Assembly: GCA_033977485.1 (NCBI GenBank)
Contig: CM066982.1
Location: 35,442,218 to 35,506,217, forward strand
Direction: 5' to 3'
Origin: Hydrangea macrophylla
Taxonomy: Eukaryota; Streptophyta; Magnoliopsida; Cornales; Hydrangeaceae
DNA length: 64,000 nucleotides
A model generated the notes under the pieces. That model was not told where the DNA came from. It saw only the letters and a list, made by a program, of their open reading frames with translations, and searched no databases. The position numbers and the translations under genes are program-made. This document shows positions 8,560 through 18,834 of the stretch, piece by piece (within the stretch, counting starts at the first letter, position 1; each line of letters starts with the position of its first letter).

Positions 8560-11500
8560 TCAAGCATAGTACTTTTTGAGGCGATCCATGTTGATCGGTT
8601 CTTTGAATTCGACACCATCGAGGTCCATGAGATAAGTTGCTCCTCCGGAAAGAACAGTCTTAACGATATAAGGGCCGACCCATTTAGGTTTAAACTTCCC
8701 ACGAGGATCAAAGATCGGAGCTCGCCATTCTTTAAGGACAAGGTCGCCCTTGACAATCTTCCTTGGACGAACCCTTTTGTTGAAAGCACGGGCCACCCTC
8801 TTTTGGTAGATTCGGACATGGTCGACTGCCGCTAGACGCTTTTCATCTATGAGAGCCAATTCTTCGTATCTTTCTCTCAACCAATCTGATTCCAAAATTT
8901 CACATTCTGCCATCACGCGTAGGGATGGTAATTCTATCTCCACCGGAAGTACCGCTTCCATCCCATACACTAGTGAGTAAGGAGTCGCTCCTGTGGACGT
9001 CCTTATCGATGTTTTGTATCCCCAAAGTGCAAATGGTAGCTTTTCATGCCAGTCTTTGTAGGTATCAGCTGATTTTTGCAGTATGGCCTTGACATTCTTA
9101 TTCGCAGCTTCAACTGCCCCATTGGTCTGTGGTCGGTATGGCGACGACTTGTGATAGGTGATTTTGTATTCCTCGAACAGATCCCTGACTTCTGCCTTGA
9201 AATGACTTCCGTTGTCCGAAATAATCTCATGGGGAACTCCATAACGGCAGATGAGATTTCTCTTGATGAATTTGGCCACTTCCTTGGCCCCCAACTTGGT
9301 GTAGGATGCAGCTTCTACCCATTTTGTGAAGTAATCTATGGCTACCAGGATATACCGGTTTCCATTTGAGGCCTTCGGAACGATTTCACCAATAATATCG
9401 ATTCCCCAGGTGGAGAATGGCCAAGGCGATGTCATGCTGTATAGAAGAGATGGCGGCACGTGCATCATGTTTGCATGAATCTGGCACTTGTGACACTTTC
9501 TCACGTATTCGCAACAATCTTTTTCCAATGTTGTCCAGTAGTACCCTTGTCTCACGATTTTCTTGGCCAGCATGTGGCCGTTCATGTGTGGGCCGCATAC
9601 CTCTTCGTGTATTTCTTCCATCATTCTTTTGGAGCTCTTCCCAAACAAACAAGTCAGGTTGTGACCGTTGTATCCTTTCTTCAGCAGTTTCCCGCCGCAA
9701 ATGATGAATTGCGCTGCGAATCTTCGAATTGCCCTTTTGTCTCTCTCGGTGGATTCTTGGGGGAACGTCCCCTTTTCTATGAAATCCCAGACATCCTGAT
9801 ACCATGGCGCTTCATTCTCTTCTTCTTCGACTGTGGCGATTATGTTGAATGAAGGCTCGTACCTCTGCTCAATTACCAAGGGCATCATCCTGACTCCCAC
9901 AGGAATTTTGATCATCGAAGCTAGAGTGGCCAAGGAATCTGCCAGCTGGTTCTCTTCCCTGGGCAAGTAGAGGAATGTGATACTTTCGAACTGCCTCTTG
10001 AGTTGGTCGAGACGATCATGATAGGGCTTCAACCTTTCTTCTTTTACTTTCCATTCTCCTCTGGCTTGTGATATGATGAGGTTTGAATCCCCGAAGACAT
10101 CCAACCTCCGAACTTTCAGCTCTAAGGCTGCTTCCATTCCCAGAATGCATGCTTCATACTCAGCAGTGTTGTTGGTGGAGTTATAATTGAGCTTGACTGC
10201 TAGCGGAGTATGGTCCCCACTCGGCGATACTAGGATCATACCTACTCCGTATCCCTTCATGTTGGCTGCTCCATCGAAGTACAACTTCCACTGTTCTTCC
10301 TTGATTTCCACGATGCTCTCGTCTGGAAACGGAAAGTCCCCACTTTCTTCGGAGTCAACGGCATGTTCTGCGAGATGCTCAGCTATGGTTCTCCCTTTTA
10401 CCGATTTGCTTGTGACATACTTGATATCGAATTCGGATAATAGAAGTAACCAACGGGATATACGACCGGTCAGGGCGGGTTTTTCGAGAAGGTATTTTAG
10501 AGGATCCATGCGGGATATGAGCACAACCGGAAAGGCCAGCATGTAGTGCCTTAGTCGGCGAGTGCACCAAACCAAGGCCCAACATGTTTTTTCGAGGGTA
10601 GAATAGTTGAGCTCATACCCAGTCATCCTCTTGCTGAGGTAATATATGGCTTTTTCGGAGTGGCTTTCTTCTCCTTCTTGGGCTAGCATGCAACCCATGG
10701 CATTTTCGGAGACAGACAGGTAAAGGAATAAGGGCTTATGAGGAGTGGGTGGTGAAAGGACAAGTGGATTTTGAAGGTAGGCTTTTATTTTGTCGAAAGC
10801 GGCTTGGCATTGGTCATCCCATTGGAACTTCTCCCCTTTTCTCAACAATCGGAACAGAGGGTCGCATGTAGCTGTGAGCTTAGAAATGAAACGGCTGATG
10901 AACTGGATTCTTCCGAGGAACCCCCTTACTTCTTTTTCATTCCGTGGTGGCGTCATTTCGAGGATTGCCTTGATCTTAGAGGGGTCCACCTCTATTCCCC
11001 TTTGTGTGATGAGAAAACCCAGGAGTTTACCGGAGGTTACGCCGAAAGTGCATTTCTTTGGATTCAGCCTCATCTTGTATTTGCGCAACCTTTCGAAGAA
11101 CTTTTCCAGCGCTACCAGGTGCCCTTCTCTATCCTTGGATTTTACAATCATGTCGTCTACGTATACTTCTACCTCTTTGTGAATCATATCATGCAGCAGA
11201 GTGGTGGCAGCTCTTTGGTAAGTCGCCCCCGCGTTCTTGAGTCCAAAGGGCATTACTCTATAACAGTAGGTTCCCCAAGGGGTGGTGAATGTCGTCTTTT
11301 CCCGATCTTCTGGCGCCATTAGAATCTGATTGTACCCTGAGAAGCCATCCATGAAAGACAGTAGCTCATGTCCCGCGGTGTTATCTACCAAGACGTCAAT
11401 GTGGGGAAGCGGGAAGTCATCCTTGGGACTGGCCTTGTTTAGATCACGAAAGTCGACGCACACACGAACTTTCCCATCCTTCTTCGGGACTGGCACGATA

Positions 11501-13953
11501 TTGGCAACCCATTCCGGGTATTCGGTGACAATGATGAACCCTGCCTTGAACTGCTTCTCCACCTCTTCTTTAACCTTGAGTGCCCATTCCGGTCTCATGC
11601 GCCTCAGTTTCTGCTTGACAGGTTTAGAATTAGGGAGGAGAGGAATATGATGTTGGACGATGTCGGGATCGACCCCAGGCATGTCTTCGTAAGACCAAGC
11701 AAAAACATCTTTGAACTCTTTTAGCAAGAGGGTTAATTTTTCTTTTTCTTCTTTATTAAGGGTTGAGCCAATTTGCACAATCTGTGGATTATCTATTTCA
11801 CCTAAGTTAACTGATAAAGTATCTTCGATTATTTCATAAGCAGGTGGTTTTTCAATTAGTTGCTTTAGTTCGATTGGGAGATCCTCGGAGGGATCTGTGC
11901 ATTCACAAGTGTTAGACACAGAGGAGTAAGCAGAATCGTCTTTCATTTCATTCATGACAGGTGAAGTGATTACATTGGATAGTGGTGGGCTTACAGCAGC
12001 CGACTCCAGTACAGACTCGATAACCGGTAGTACAGACTTCGGGGGAATAGGGGATTGGGAGACACAGACAGATGACTCTACAGCCTGGTTGCTCAGACCC
12101 TCCTCAGTTGGCTTGATCTGATCATCTTGGCTCTTGGCCATCTTCTCTTCCTCCTCCTCAGTGGATTCCTCCCACATCTTCTTGATCGCCTCAGTGTCAA
12201 GGTATTTTAACCAGTCTTCCTCTGGGGTCTTTTCAACTTCTTCGGGATAGAACGGGTCTTGATATGGGGGCCTCTCACAGTCAGCGAAGATTTCAAGCCC
12301 GGGGTGCCTTCTCCCAGTGGTCCGATGGATCCATGGTTCAGGGAACCCGAAGTAAGGGAAATCATCCCCTTCCTTGACGAATTGTCCATTTAAAGTCTTG
12401 CGGTATGGCGGGAGACCCTTCACCCTCTTCTTCCATGGCCTTTGTAGCTCGGCGTCCTCATCAGTGGGCTTGTACCCCAACCCGAAAGTGCCTTGTTGCC
12501 CTTTGATCTGCGGGAACTCCCGAATTCCTTGCTGGCGTCGGCCCAACCCCATTCCGGGGAAGTAGTTCATTTTGCGGACAATGTTGACCACTGCGGAGTG
12601 GACCTCAGGGAATCGGTCTTCATCTTCGATCATATGAACTTCTTCCATGAAGAATCCTCCGATTTCTCCTTCTTCCAGCTCGAGTATTTGGACTTCAAAA
12701 ATGGGAGCGTAATTCGGGAAAGCCTCATTACCCCAACTATTACCGAGGATGATCTTTACCTCCCTCTCATGAATGTACTTGATCATTTGATGCACAGTGG
12801 ATGATACAGCTTTGTTGGCATGAAGCCAGGGTCTCCCAATTAGCAGATTGAACGAGGCAGGTATGTCCATGACTTGAAAAATCTCGGTGCTCACCAAAGA
12901 TCCTACCCGGATTTGGAGAGAAACAGTTCCCATCACATTTCTTCTAGTGTTGTCATAGGCTCTCACGGATTGCACAGATGGCGTAATGTCAAGGATATTG
13001 ACCCCCAAAGCAGTGGCAGTTCTTAAGGCACAAACATTCAAAGCAGAACCCGTATCGACTAGACAAAACGGCACCTGTTGTTCCTTGCATCCCACAGTAA
13101 TGTATAACGCCTTGTTATGCGCGGATCCCTCTGGCGGCAGGTCCTCATCGGAGAATGTAATGATGGGGTCGGGGGTAAGTGCGCCCAAGAAAGCTACCAT
13201 GTCCTCCGGCGCGGCGTCGATGGGGACTTCAATCCCAGCCAAGGCATTTAACACGGCTTGCCTGTGCTTATAGGATGTCACCATAATATCCCACATCGAG
13301 AGATGTGCTTGGGTTTTCTTTAGCTGCTTGATCAGCTCATTGTCTTCTTCAATGACCTCATCCATCTTGCCCTTCCCCTTGTCTTTAACTGGACCTTTTT
13401 CGATGGCTTCGGTGGCAGGCTGTGGAGGCTGATAATGACGGCCTGACCTGGTTAGGTGATCAATCTCGGCAGGAGTAGGCCCTTCTACAGTCCCATCCTT
13501 CTTAAACCAATCACAATCCGTTCCCACAAATGGCTTTTCTGGCTCATTCCAGATGGAAGCATCACTCTCGTCGTTAGGGTCATACCATTTGAGGTCTACT
13601 GCCCCTAGGTCATACTCTTCTAGGAAGAACAAATCCTGCTCGTCGTCAAGCTGCTGCTGCCACTCGTCATTCTCCCCTCCGATCAGATGAATCCCCTCAG
13701 AATCCGGGATGTCAATGCAAAGCAAGGGTTGTCCTAGGGGGGTGATATGAGTAGCAGGGTTGAAGGGTACGGGACTGGACTCAATGAGGTTGACATTTTG
13801 GTGGTTTGGTAGGGGATTTTGGGTGATATGAGGCTGCTTTGGTGGCGGCTCGATGATATTCTGGTCGATGAGGTCTTGGATGTCGTGGCGGAGGCGCATG
13901 CAATCATCAGTGTTATGGCCGGGGGCTTGGTGGTAAGTACATCGCTTGGACAT
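8560..13953 (-). CDS. pol: Pol polyprotein of T1 (protease, G-patch-like, RT, RNase H, second RNase H, integrase)
   Basis: An intact 1797-residue frame. Approximate order by residue: a CCHC-like remnant (CTYHQAPGHNTDDC, 5-18); aspartic protease with DTGSALNVC at about 300; a G-patch-like glycine-rich segment at about 460-498 (GMGLG, then FGLGY); reverse transcriptase at about 800-985 with YVDD near 930; gypsy RNase H at about 1075-1190; a second RNase H at about 1220-1345 (LYFDGAANMKGYGVG); integrase with an H2C2 finger at about 1447-1493 and the D, D, E residues in GIDIIG, SDNGSHF and AVEAANK. The second RNase H places it in the Tat lineage. It continues the gag frame: only 14 codons lie between the gag stop and this first methionine, so translation probably depended on a fused gag-pol. 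No frameshift seen. Confidence 0.95.
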   Translation of the reverse strand: MSKRCTYHQAPGHNTDDCMRLRHDIQDLIDQNIIEPPPKQPHITQNPLPNHQNVNLIESSPVPFNPATHITPLGQPLLCIDIPDSEGIHLIGGENDEWQQQLDDEQDLFFLEEYDLGAVDLKWYDPNDESDASIWNEPEKPFVGTDCDWFKKDGTVEGPTPAEIDHLTRSGRHYQPPQPATEAIEKGPVKDKGKGKMDEVIEEDNELIKQLKKTQAHLSMWDIMVTSYKHRQAVLNALAGIEVPIDAAPEDMVAFLGALTPDPIITFSDEDLPPEGSAHNKALYITVGCKEQQVPFCLVDTGSALNVCALRTATALGVNILDITPSVQSVRAYDNTRRNVMGTVSLQIRVGSLVSTEIFQVMDIPASFNLLIGRPWLHANKAVSSTVHQMIKYIHEREVKIILGNSWGNEAFPNYAPIFEVQILELEEGEIGGFFMEEVHMIEDEDRFPEVHSAVVNIVRKMNYFPGMGLGRRQQGIREFPQIKGQQGTFGLGYKPTDEDAELQRPWKKRVKGLPPYRKTLNGQFVKEGDDFPYFGFPEPWIHRTTGRRHPGLEIFADCERPPYQDPFYPEEVEKTPEEDWLKYLDTEAIKKMWEESTEEEEEKMAKSQDDQIKPTEEGLSNQAVESSVCVSQSPIPPKSVLPVIESVLESAAVSPPLSNVITSPVMNEMKDDSAYSSVSNTCECTDPSEDLPIELKQLIEKPPAYEIIEDTLSVNLGEIDNPQIVQIGSTLNKEEKEKLTLLLKEFKDVFAWSYEDMPGVDPDIVQHHIPLLPNSKPVKQKLRRMRPEWALKVKEEVEKQFKAGFIIVTEYPEWVANIVPVPKKDGKVRVCVDFRDLNKASPKDDFPLPHIDVLVDNTAGHELLSFMDGFSGYNQILMAPEDREKTTFTTPWGTYCYRVMPFGLKNAGATYQRAATTLLHDMIHKEVEVYVDDMIVKSKDREGHLVALEKFFERLRKYKMRLNPKKCTFGVTSGKLLGFLITQRGIEVDPSKIKAILEMTPPRNEKEVRGFLGRIQFISRFISKLTATCDPLFRLLRKGEKFQWDDQCQAAFDKIKAYLQNPLVLSPPTPHKPLFLYLSVSENAMGCMLAQEGEESHSEKAIYYLSKRMTGYELNYSTLEKTCWALVWCTRRLRHYMLAFPVVLISRMDPLKYLLEKPALTGRISRWLLLLSEFDIKYVTSKSVKGRTIAEHLAEHAVDSEESGDFPFPDESIVEIKEEQWKLYFDGAANMKGYGVGMILVSPSGDHTPLAVKLNYNSTNNTAEYEACILGMEAALELKVRRLDVFGDSNLIISQARGEWKVKEERLKPYHDRLDQLKRQFESITFLYLPREENQLADSLATLASMIKIPVGVRMMPLVIEQRYEPSFNIIATVEEEENEAPWYQDVWDFIEKGTFPQESTERDKRAIRRFAAQFIICGGKLLKKGYNGHNLTCLFGKSSKRMMEEIHEEVCGPHMNGHMLAKKIVRQGYYWTTLEKDCCEYVRKCHKCQIHANMMHVPPSLLYSMTSPWPFSTWGIDIIGEIVPKASNGNRYILVAIDYFTKWVEAASYTKLGAKEVAKFIKRNLICRYGVPHEIISDNGSHFKAEVRDLFEEYKITYHKSSPYRPQTNGAVEAANKNVKAILQKSADTYKDWHEKLPFALWGYKTSIRTSTGATPYSLVYGMEAVLPVEIELPSLRVMAECEILESDWLRERYEELALIDEKRLAAVDHVRIYQKRVARAFNKRVRPRKIVKGDLVLKEWRAPIFDPRGKFKPKWVGPYIVKTVLSGGATYLMDLDGVEFKEPINMDRLKKYYA

Positions 13954-13995
13954 ATCGCAGTTAGGCGGGAGCGGGGTATTTCGAGGCTGGAGTAA

Positions 13996-15072
13996 TTAGA
14001 GATGGCCTTTTTTGAGGAGGCGATCTAGGGCTGAGGAGAGTGAGATTTCTAGCTTGGCAAAATTGCGAGGGGGCTTTTTCTGGAAAGGGCGGTTGGAGGA
14101 ATTTGCCTGGTTGGAGGATTGGTATGGCCTTGGAGGATATGCCATGGGTTGGCCGCAAAGGGCATTGACATCCGGGGGATTCCGGGAGTAGTTGGGCCTT
14201 CTGGGCTGACTCGGAGGGTCTTCCTTTTTGATCTTCCCCTCCCTGATAGCATCTTTGATTCGGGTTCCGACTTCAAACAACTCCTCAAAGGTGGAGATGG
14301 ACTGGTAGAATAATTTCTCATGATAGAGCGGCTGTAGATTCCGGATGAGCATCCTTACCTGTTCTTTCTCGATTGGCCGGTGGGTCATTTGGGCTACCTT
14401 GTTCCTCCATCTGCTCAGAAATGCAGCGAAGGATTCATTGTTGCTTTGCCGGGTTGTTTCCAAATCCCTGACGGTGACGTCCAGCTCTTGATTGTAAGAG
14501 TAATGATCGACGAAGACTCGAACAATGTCCTCCCAGGCCCGGGTTTTGGAGGCTTCCAAGGTTAGGAACCACGATAGTGCAGATTTTGCCAGAGTTTGCG
14601 GGAATAGCATCGCAATGTGCTCGTGGGTGCAACCCATGGACTGGAAGATACTCATACATAGCTTCACGTGGCTTTTCGGGTTTCCCGTTCCATCAAAGCG
14701 ATCGATGGCAGGCATTTTGAAATTCTCTGGCAGTTTCAGCTTGACAGGCTCGAAGAGGCCTTCCAGATCTAACATGTAATCGTCGACTCCCTTGCTTTTT
14801 CTCAACACGCTCTCCAGTTTGTCGACCTTGTCCATTTTCTCTTGGAGCTTCTTCTCATACGTAAGCGATGGGACCCCTTGAAACCAGTTTTCCTCCCCAT
14901 TATTCTCATGTAGAGGAGGTTCAAACCCTGGTGGCGGAAACTCGGGCGGAGGTCGCGGCTGTTGCTGCTTTAGTTCTTCCATGAACTTCAAAACCTGGGC
15001 CAGGCTGTCGGACTGCTGGCTTATGGTCGCTCCTAATTCAGTAACCTTGTTTTCCAACTCTTCCCTATTCAT
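13996..15072 (-). CDS. gag: Gag protein of T1, ending at a probable nonsense codon
   Basis: 358 residues. A heptad-like N-terminus (about 1-38) may form a coiled coil, followed by a proline-rich linker. The retrotransposon gag core spans roughly residues 115-260, including SWFLTLEASKTRAWEDI and FLSRWRNKVAQM. The frame stops at TAA (13996-13998), while the same position in copy T2 is CAA, and the following 14 codons continue in frame into pol. I therefore read the stop as a substitution in this copy. The ATG lies one base after a CAG that could be a 3' splice site. Confidence 0.92.
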   Translation of the reverse strand: MNREELENKVTELGATISQQSDSLAQVLKFMEELKQQQPRPPPEFPPPGFEPPLHENNGEENWFQGVPSLTYEKKLQEKMDKVDKLESVLRKSKGVDDYMLDLEGLFEPVKLKLPENFKMPAIDRFDGTGNPKSHVKLCMSIFQSMGCTHEHIAMLFPQTLAKSALSWFLTLEASKTRAWEDIVRVFVDHYSYNQELDVTVRDLETTRQSNNESFAAFLSRWRNKVAQMTHRPIEKEQVRMLIRNLQPLYHEKLFYQSISTFEELFEVGTRIKDAIREGKIKKEDPPSQPRRPNYSRNPPDVNALCGQPMAYPPRPYQSSNQANSSNRPFQKKPPRNFAKLEISLSSALDRLLKKGHL

Positions 15073-16380
15073 GCTGACGTAAGCTGTCGGACTGATTCTG
15101 ATTAACCGATTATCCGCACTCCTGACCCACGAATAAGACCCTGACTGCTGACCTTGGGAATCTATACTGACCTGACAGATTTTGAAAGGGCTAGATTAGA
15201 TCTTTGACAGTGGCGACTTTAGGCAGACAAAGAAAGTGATGTGGACCGACTCGAAACAGCGCGTGCAGATTGATGGGGAATAGTGCATGCAAATGGGACA
15301 AACATGCGGATGTAAGCCCTAATCTATATGATGCTCCTATTCCTAACAGATAGTAGCTTAAACAACTAAGGTCCTAGCCATACAGAGTGTGCTAACCTTA
15401 CTTTCTAGTATGATCACCAAGGGATAACATGGATTTCCAAGATACTTTGGGAATTTTTGGACAGAGTTTCTGGGAAACTGGTTAATGTGGTTATATCTGG
15501 GATATTTGGACAGAGTTTCTGGGAAACGGGTTAATGTGGTTATATCTGGGATATTTGGACAGAGTTTCTGGGAAACTGGTTAATGTGGTTATATCTGGGA
15601 TATTTGGACAGAGTTTCTGGGAAACGGGTTAATGTGGTTATATTTTGGACAAAGTTTCTGGGAAACTGGTTAATATGGTTATATCCGGGATATTTGGACA
15701 GAGTTTCTGGGAAACTGGTTAATGTGGTTATATCTGGGATATTTGGACAGAGTTTCTGGGGAAACTGGTAAGTATGGGTATAGTGATCATACTTTCTAGC
15801 AGGTTTTCATACTCCTATGTCTCAAGACCGACAAACAAGGTTTGCGGTGTATATCTTTGCGAGCATGGAGCAGACATCCTTGTCATGATGCTTAGGCAGG
15901 TCAACTCAATGTGACTACATGTGAGTGATTGCCTTGGGAATCATAAGAAAGAGGTTCTGTTCTATGCCACATAAGCGTCTACACCGCGCAGGTAATCCCG
16001 TCAGGGCATACAACAGTTATATCACATTGTCCTATCTGAAAAGATAAATGAATAGTCCTATGAAAGGTTCTACAAGAATCTATATGCAAAGGCTGGGTTT
16101 AGTCAAAGAGGGTCCGTTGACGAGAGTTCCAATATACCGTCAGGGAGACAGTACGGAGGTTTTTACTCTTTTTGATATACCTTGGAAGGTACAGTATCAA
16201 CGGTGACTTGTGCCCTGGCACAGCAAGACCTGAACAATGTCAGCGCCGCGTTTCAGACACAGTCGGAGGGGGAGGAATGCAAGAGTGCAATGCGGTGAAC
16301 CAAACACAGTAAAAAGATGATTTTAAGGATGCTTCTTATGAGTCAAACCTCTGTATTATTTTGTTTTTTTTAAAATAAAA
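15073..16380 (-). other. Leader of T1 between primer-binding site and gag
   Basis: A 1.3-kb leader without a convincing ORF. It contains the 49-bp tandem repeat at 15459-15780. The corresponding T2 leader (47982-49311) is collinear with it and carries the same repeat family, so the arrangement is typical of the family. Confidence 0.8.
15459..15780 (-). repeat. 49-bp tandem repeat in the T1 leader, seven copies
   Basis: GGACAGAGTTTCTGGG or a close variant occurs at 15459, 15508, 15557, 15606, 15647, 15696 and 15745. The spacing is 49 bases except for one shortened unit of 41. The equivalent array in T2 is at 48598-48928. Confidence 0.93.
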
Positions 16381-16398
16381 TCCCCAGTGGAGTCGCCA
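16381..16398 (-). promoter_or_regulatory. Primer-binding site of T1
   Basis: On the minus strand TGGCGACTCCACTGGGGA follows the LTR end ...TATCCACA after the spacer ATC. TGG at the start pairs with a tRNA CCA end. I cannot name the tRNA with certainty. Confidence 0.8.
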
Positions 16399-18488
16399 GA
16401 TTGTGGATACTGGGAATCGGACCACTTCTCTTGTTTGAGATTGTTTTGAAATTGATTTGAATCAAAGAAAGAAAATAGGTCTGTTGAAAACAGATACAGA
16501 GTCGCCACTTGGTCTTTAAGGAACCAAGAAACCTAATTTTGACTCACCCAAGCGGATAAGGGCACCGGCCCTTCATAACCAAAGAACTCGGTTCGGGGTT
16601 TTGGTACGAGAGAGGAAGGAGCCTTTGTCGCGACTAAAACACCCTCAACTCGCCCCGTCTTTCGACGGGCCTCAATTAGCATCCAAATAATCATCTTATA
16701 CTATGTATGGTTCGGCAATTAATACTATGATAGTATATTACATTACATAAGAAACTTGAAAATGGAAGATCTAAAGATAAAATATCATTCATAAGATCTA
16801 AATCAAATATCATGCAATGTAAAGTGGAAGATCACACAAACAAACCTAGGAAAAATCGTCTAATCATATATCAATTAATCAAGTTTTCCTAATCTAAAGG
16901 GGGACATGAATTGTTCTTGAAACAAATAAGCAAAGAAATCAAAATATGCTTAACAAGCTAGTATGATGCATGTTATTCTTTGAGAAAAGAAGATCTCTCA
17001 ATCCCCGGGACGGATGAGAAAGGATGATTAGATCAAAGGGGAAGCATGAATGTGTGATCAAGTTCATTCCTTATAATCTTCTTGGATTAAGAGTTACAAA
17101 AACCCCAAATCTTGCATGAATGCAATGTATGTATCTAAAATGTGCAAAGGTTGTAGTGTGTTTTGTGTACATGGATTTCTAGAATGACTTAGAAGTCTAA
17201 AATGTGTATGAATGAATGAATGAAATTAACATGGGATGTGTACAAATGTAGTATGAACTACTTCCTAAGATATGAACTAATTTGGAATGCATATAAGCAT
17301 CAAATCAAAGAATGCAAGTTAAAGTATACTTGCTGTGAATAGTGGACAGAACAGTAGCATGATCTTTTGGAATTTGAAAGGAGGGGTTAGGAATGTTTTC
17401 AATGCATGATTTTTTATGGAGATGTTCCTTATTGTGTCTAGAACAAAACCCAAAAGGCCAATCTTGAATAGCTATCACAGATTGAGAGAAATTATATAAA
17501 CAATAGAGGTCACTCAGAAACAGAGTTCGTACTGTCGACTGAAATGTTAGAAAATCTTAGAAAATGAAAACGAATGATCTAGAGGCCCATTTTATACAGA
17601 AAGTTTCCTAAGACATTTAATATTAAGGGAAAAATAAGTTTGGACCACCCCTTTTGGAAAAGTGTTCGGGAAAAGAGGTCGTAAGTTGACCTAGCTGCTG
17701 TGACAGCAAAAAAACAGAATGTTTGGAAGGAATGTTGGGACCCAAATGGACCATTTCCAAGTACTTCCAAGTCAAACCAAAAATCATGGGTGTTCTCCGA
17801 TGAGTTAGGAAGACTTTCCAAGTGGCCTTGTATCCATATGTTGAGTATTGTGTTCTAGAAAAATCTTTGAACTCAACTCACTCACTGTTTTGACTCATTG
17901 TTTTGAAGATTTTGGAGAAAACAAAGTTTAGTTTCTTGAAACCAAATGAGAGGGATTGAGAGGGGTTTTGAAATAGATGTTTTGAAAACATGTTTTCAAC
18001 ACTCAATAAGGATCATAGCCACTTAGAATACCTACATCAAACTCATCATTTAAGAACCTCCAAGATTGTTGGAGAGATTTATTTTGTTTTTGGACATAAC
18101 TTCAATACATTCCAAGAATACCTTGGAAGTATTGAGGTTATGGTCATCATCTATCAAACATGTTTTTGAGGTCAAGAGCTACTATCCATGAGGATTCACT
18201 CACCCCAAACTTCATGTCATCACTTAGATGATGATGAACTAGTAAGTAAATAAAGAAAATAAAAAGGAAATGGGATGAGAAGAGATGAACAATAAATAAA
18301 CAAGCAAGTAGATGATAATCAATAGATGATATTCATGAAGCATGAGACTTGTAGATTGGTGTATCACTCATATGTAATGACACTAGACATGGAAGAAGCT
18401 TCCACACTCTTGAATGCTCACTAAAATGGTGGTTGGGAGTATTGAATGTTGAAGTAAATGGAAGTAATGAAGTAAAAACAAAGTTAGA

Positions 18489-18494
18489 ACTCAC
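18489..18494 (-). promoter_or_regulatory. Candidate 5' splice site in the T1 LTR
   Basis: On the minus strand AAAA|GTGAGTTC lies about 130 bases downstream of the TATA box, within the expected transcript. The same position in T2 (about 45817) reads GTGACT. A splice from here to the CAG before the gag ATG would remove about 3.4 kb, including the primer-binding site. Confidence 0.4.
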
Positions 18495-18620
18495 TTTTGT
18501 TTTGAAAAATCAAAGAAGAAAGCTTCTTTTCTCTCCACTCTAACCTTATCTCTACACTTTCTCTCCCAAACTTTCTCTAAACTTGCATTTTTCTCCCCCA
18601 AAATGAGGAGTAATGGGGTG

Positions 18621-18630
18621 TTTATATAGG
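18621..18630 (-). promoter_or_regulatory. TATA box of the T1 5' LTR
   Basis: CCTATATAAA on the minus strand, well inside the LTR as expected for the U3/R promoter. It is conserved at 976-985 and at 45685-45694 in T2. Confidence 0.75.
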
Positions 18631-18773
18631 CCAACTTGGGGTGTTTTTGGGATTTAGAAAGTACTCTCATTGGCTCCAAACATCTGAAATCATAAAACTA
18701 TGTCGTTTTGGCTTTTAATTAATCAAAATGGGACCACAAACTTAATTACAAAAATGGACTGTTCTGGAGGGGA

Positions 18774-18834
18774 GTGCCGCGGCGGCACTGGGCCACTGCC
18801 GCGGCGGCAGTGGGCCAGTGCCGCGGCGGCACTG
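18774..18834 (-). repeat. GC-rich alternating hairpin array in the T1 5' LTR
   Basis: Three perfect hairpins: AGTGCCG-CGG-CGGCACT, ACTGCCG-CGG-CGGCAGT, then the first form again. They are dense in CG and CCGCGG and lie about 145 bases upstream of the TATA box. Confidence 0.88.

Noticed and set aside
10771..11322. 183-codon plus-strand frame opposite T1 pol
   Set aside because: Lies entirely antisense to the reverse transcriptase region of pol and has no domain; a shadow frame. Other plus-strand frames between 9076 and 13273 were dismissed for the same reason.
15459..15780. CRISPR-like array
   Set aside because: Units are contiguous with no unique spacers, and the context is a plant retrotransposon. 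The same holds for 8060-8551 and 48598-48928.
18774..18834. Transcription terminator
   Set aside because: The hairpins have no T-run and lie upstream of the TATA box; rho-independent terminators are not expected in plant nuclear DNA.
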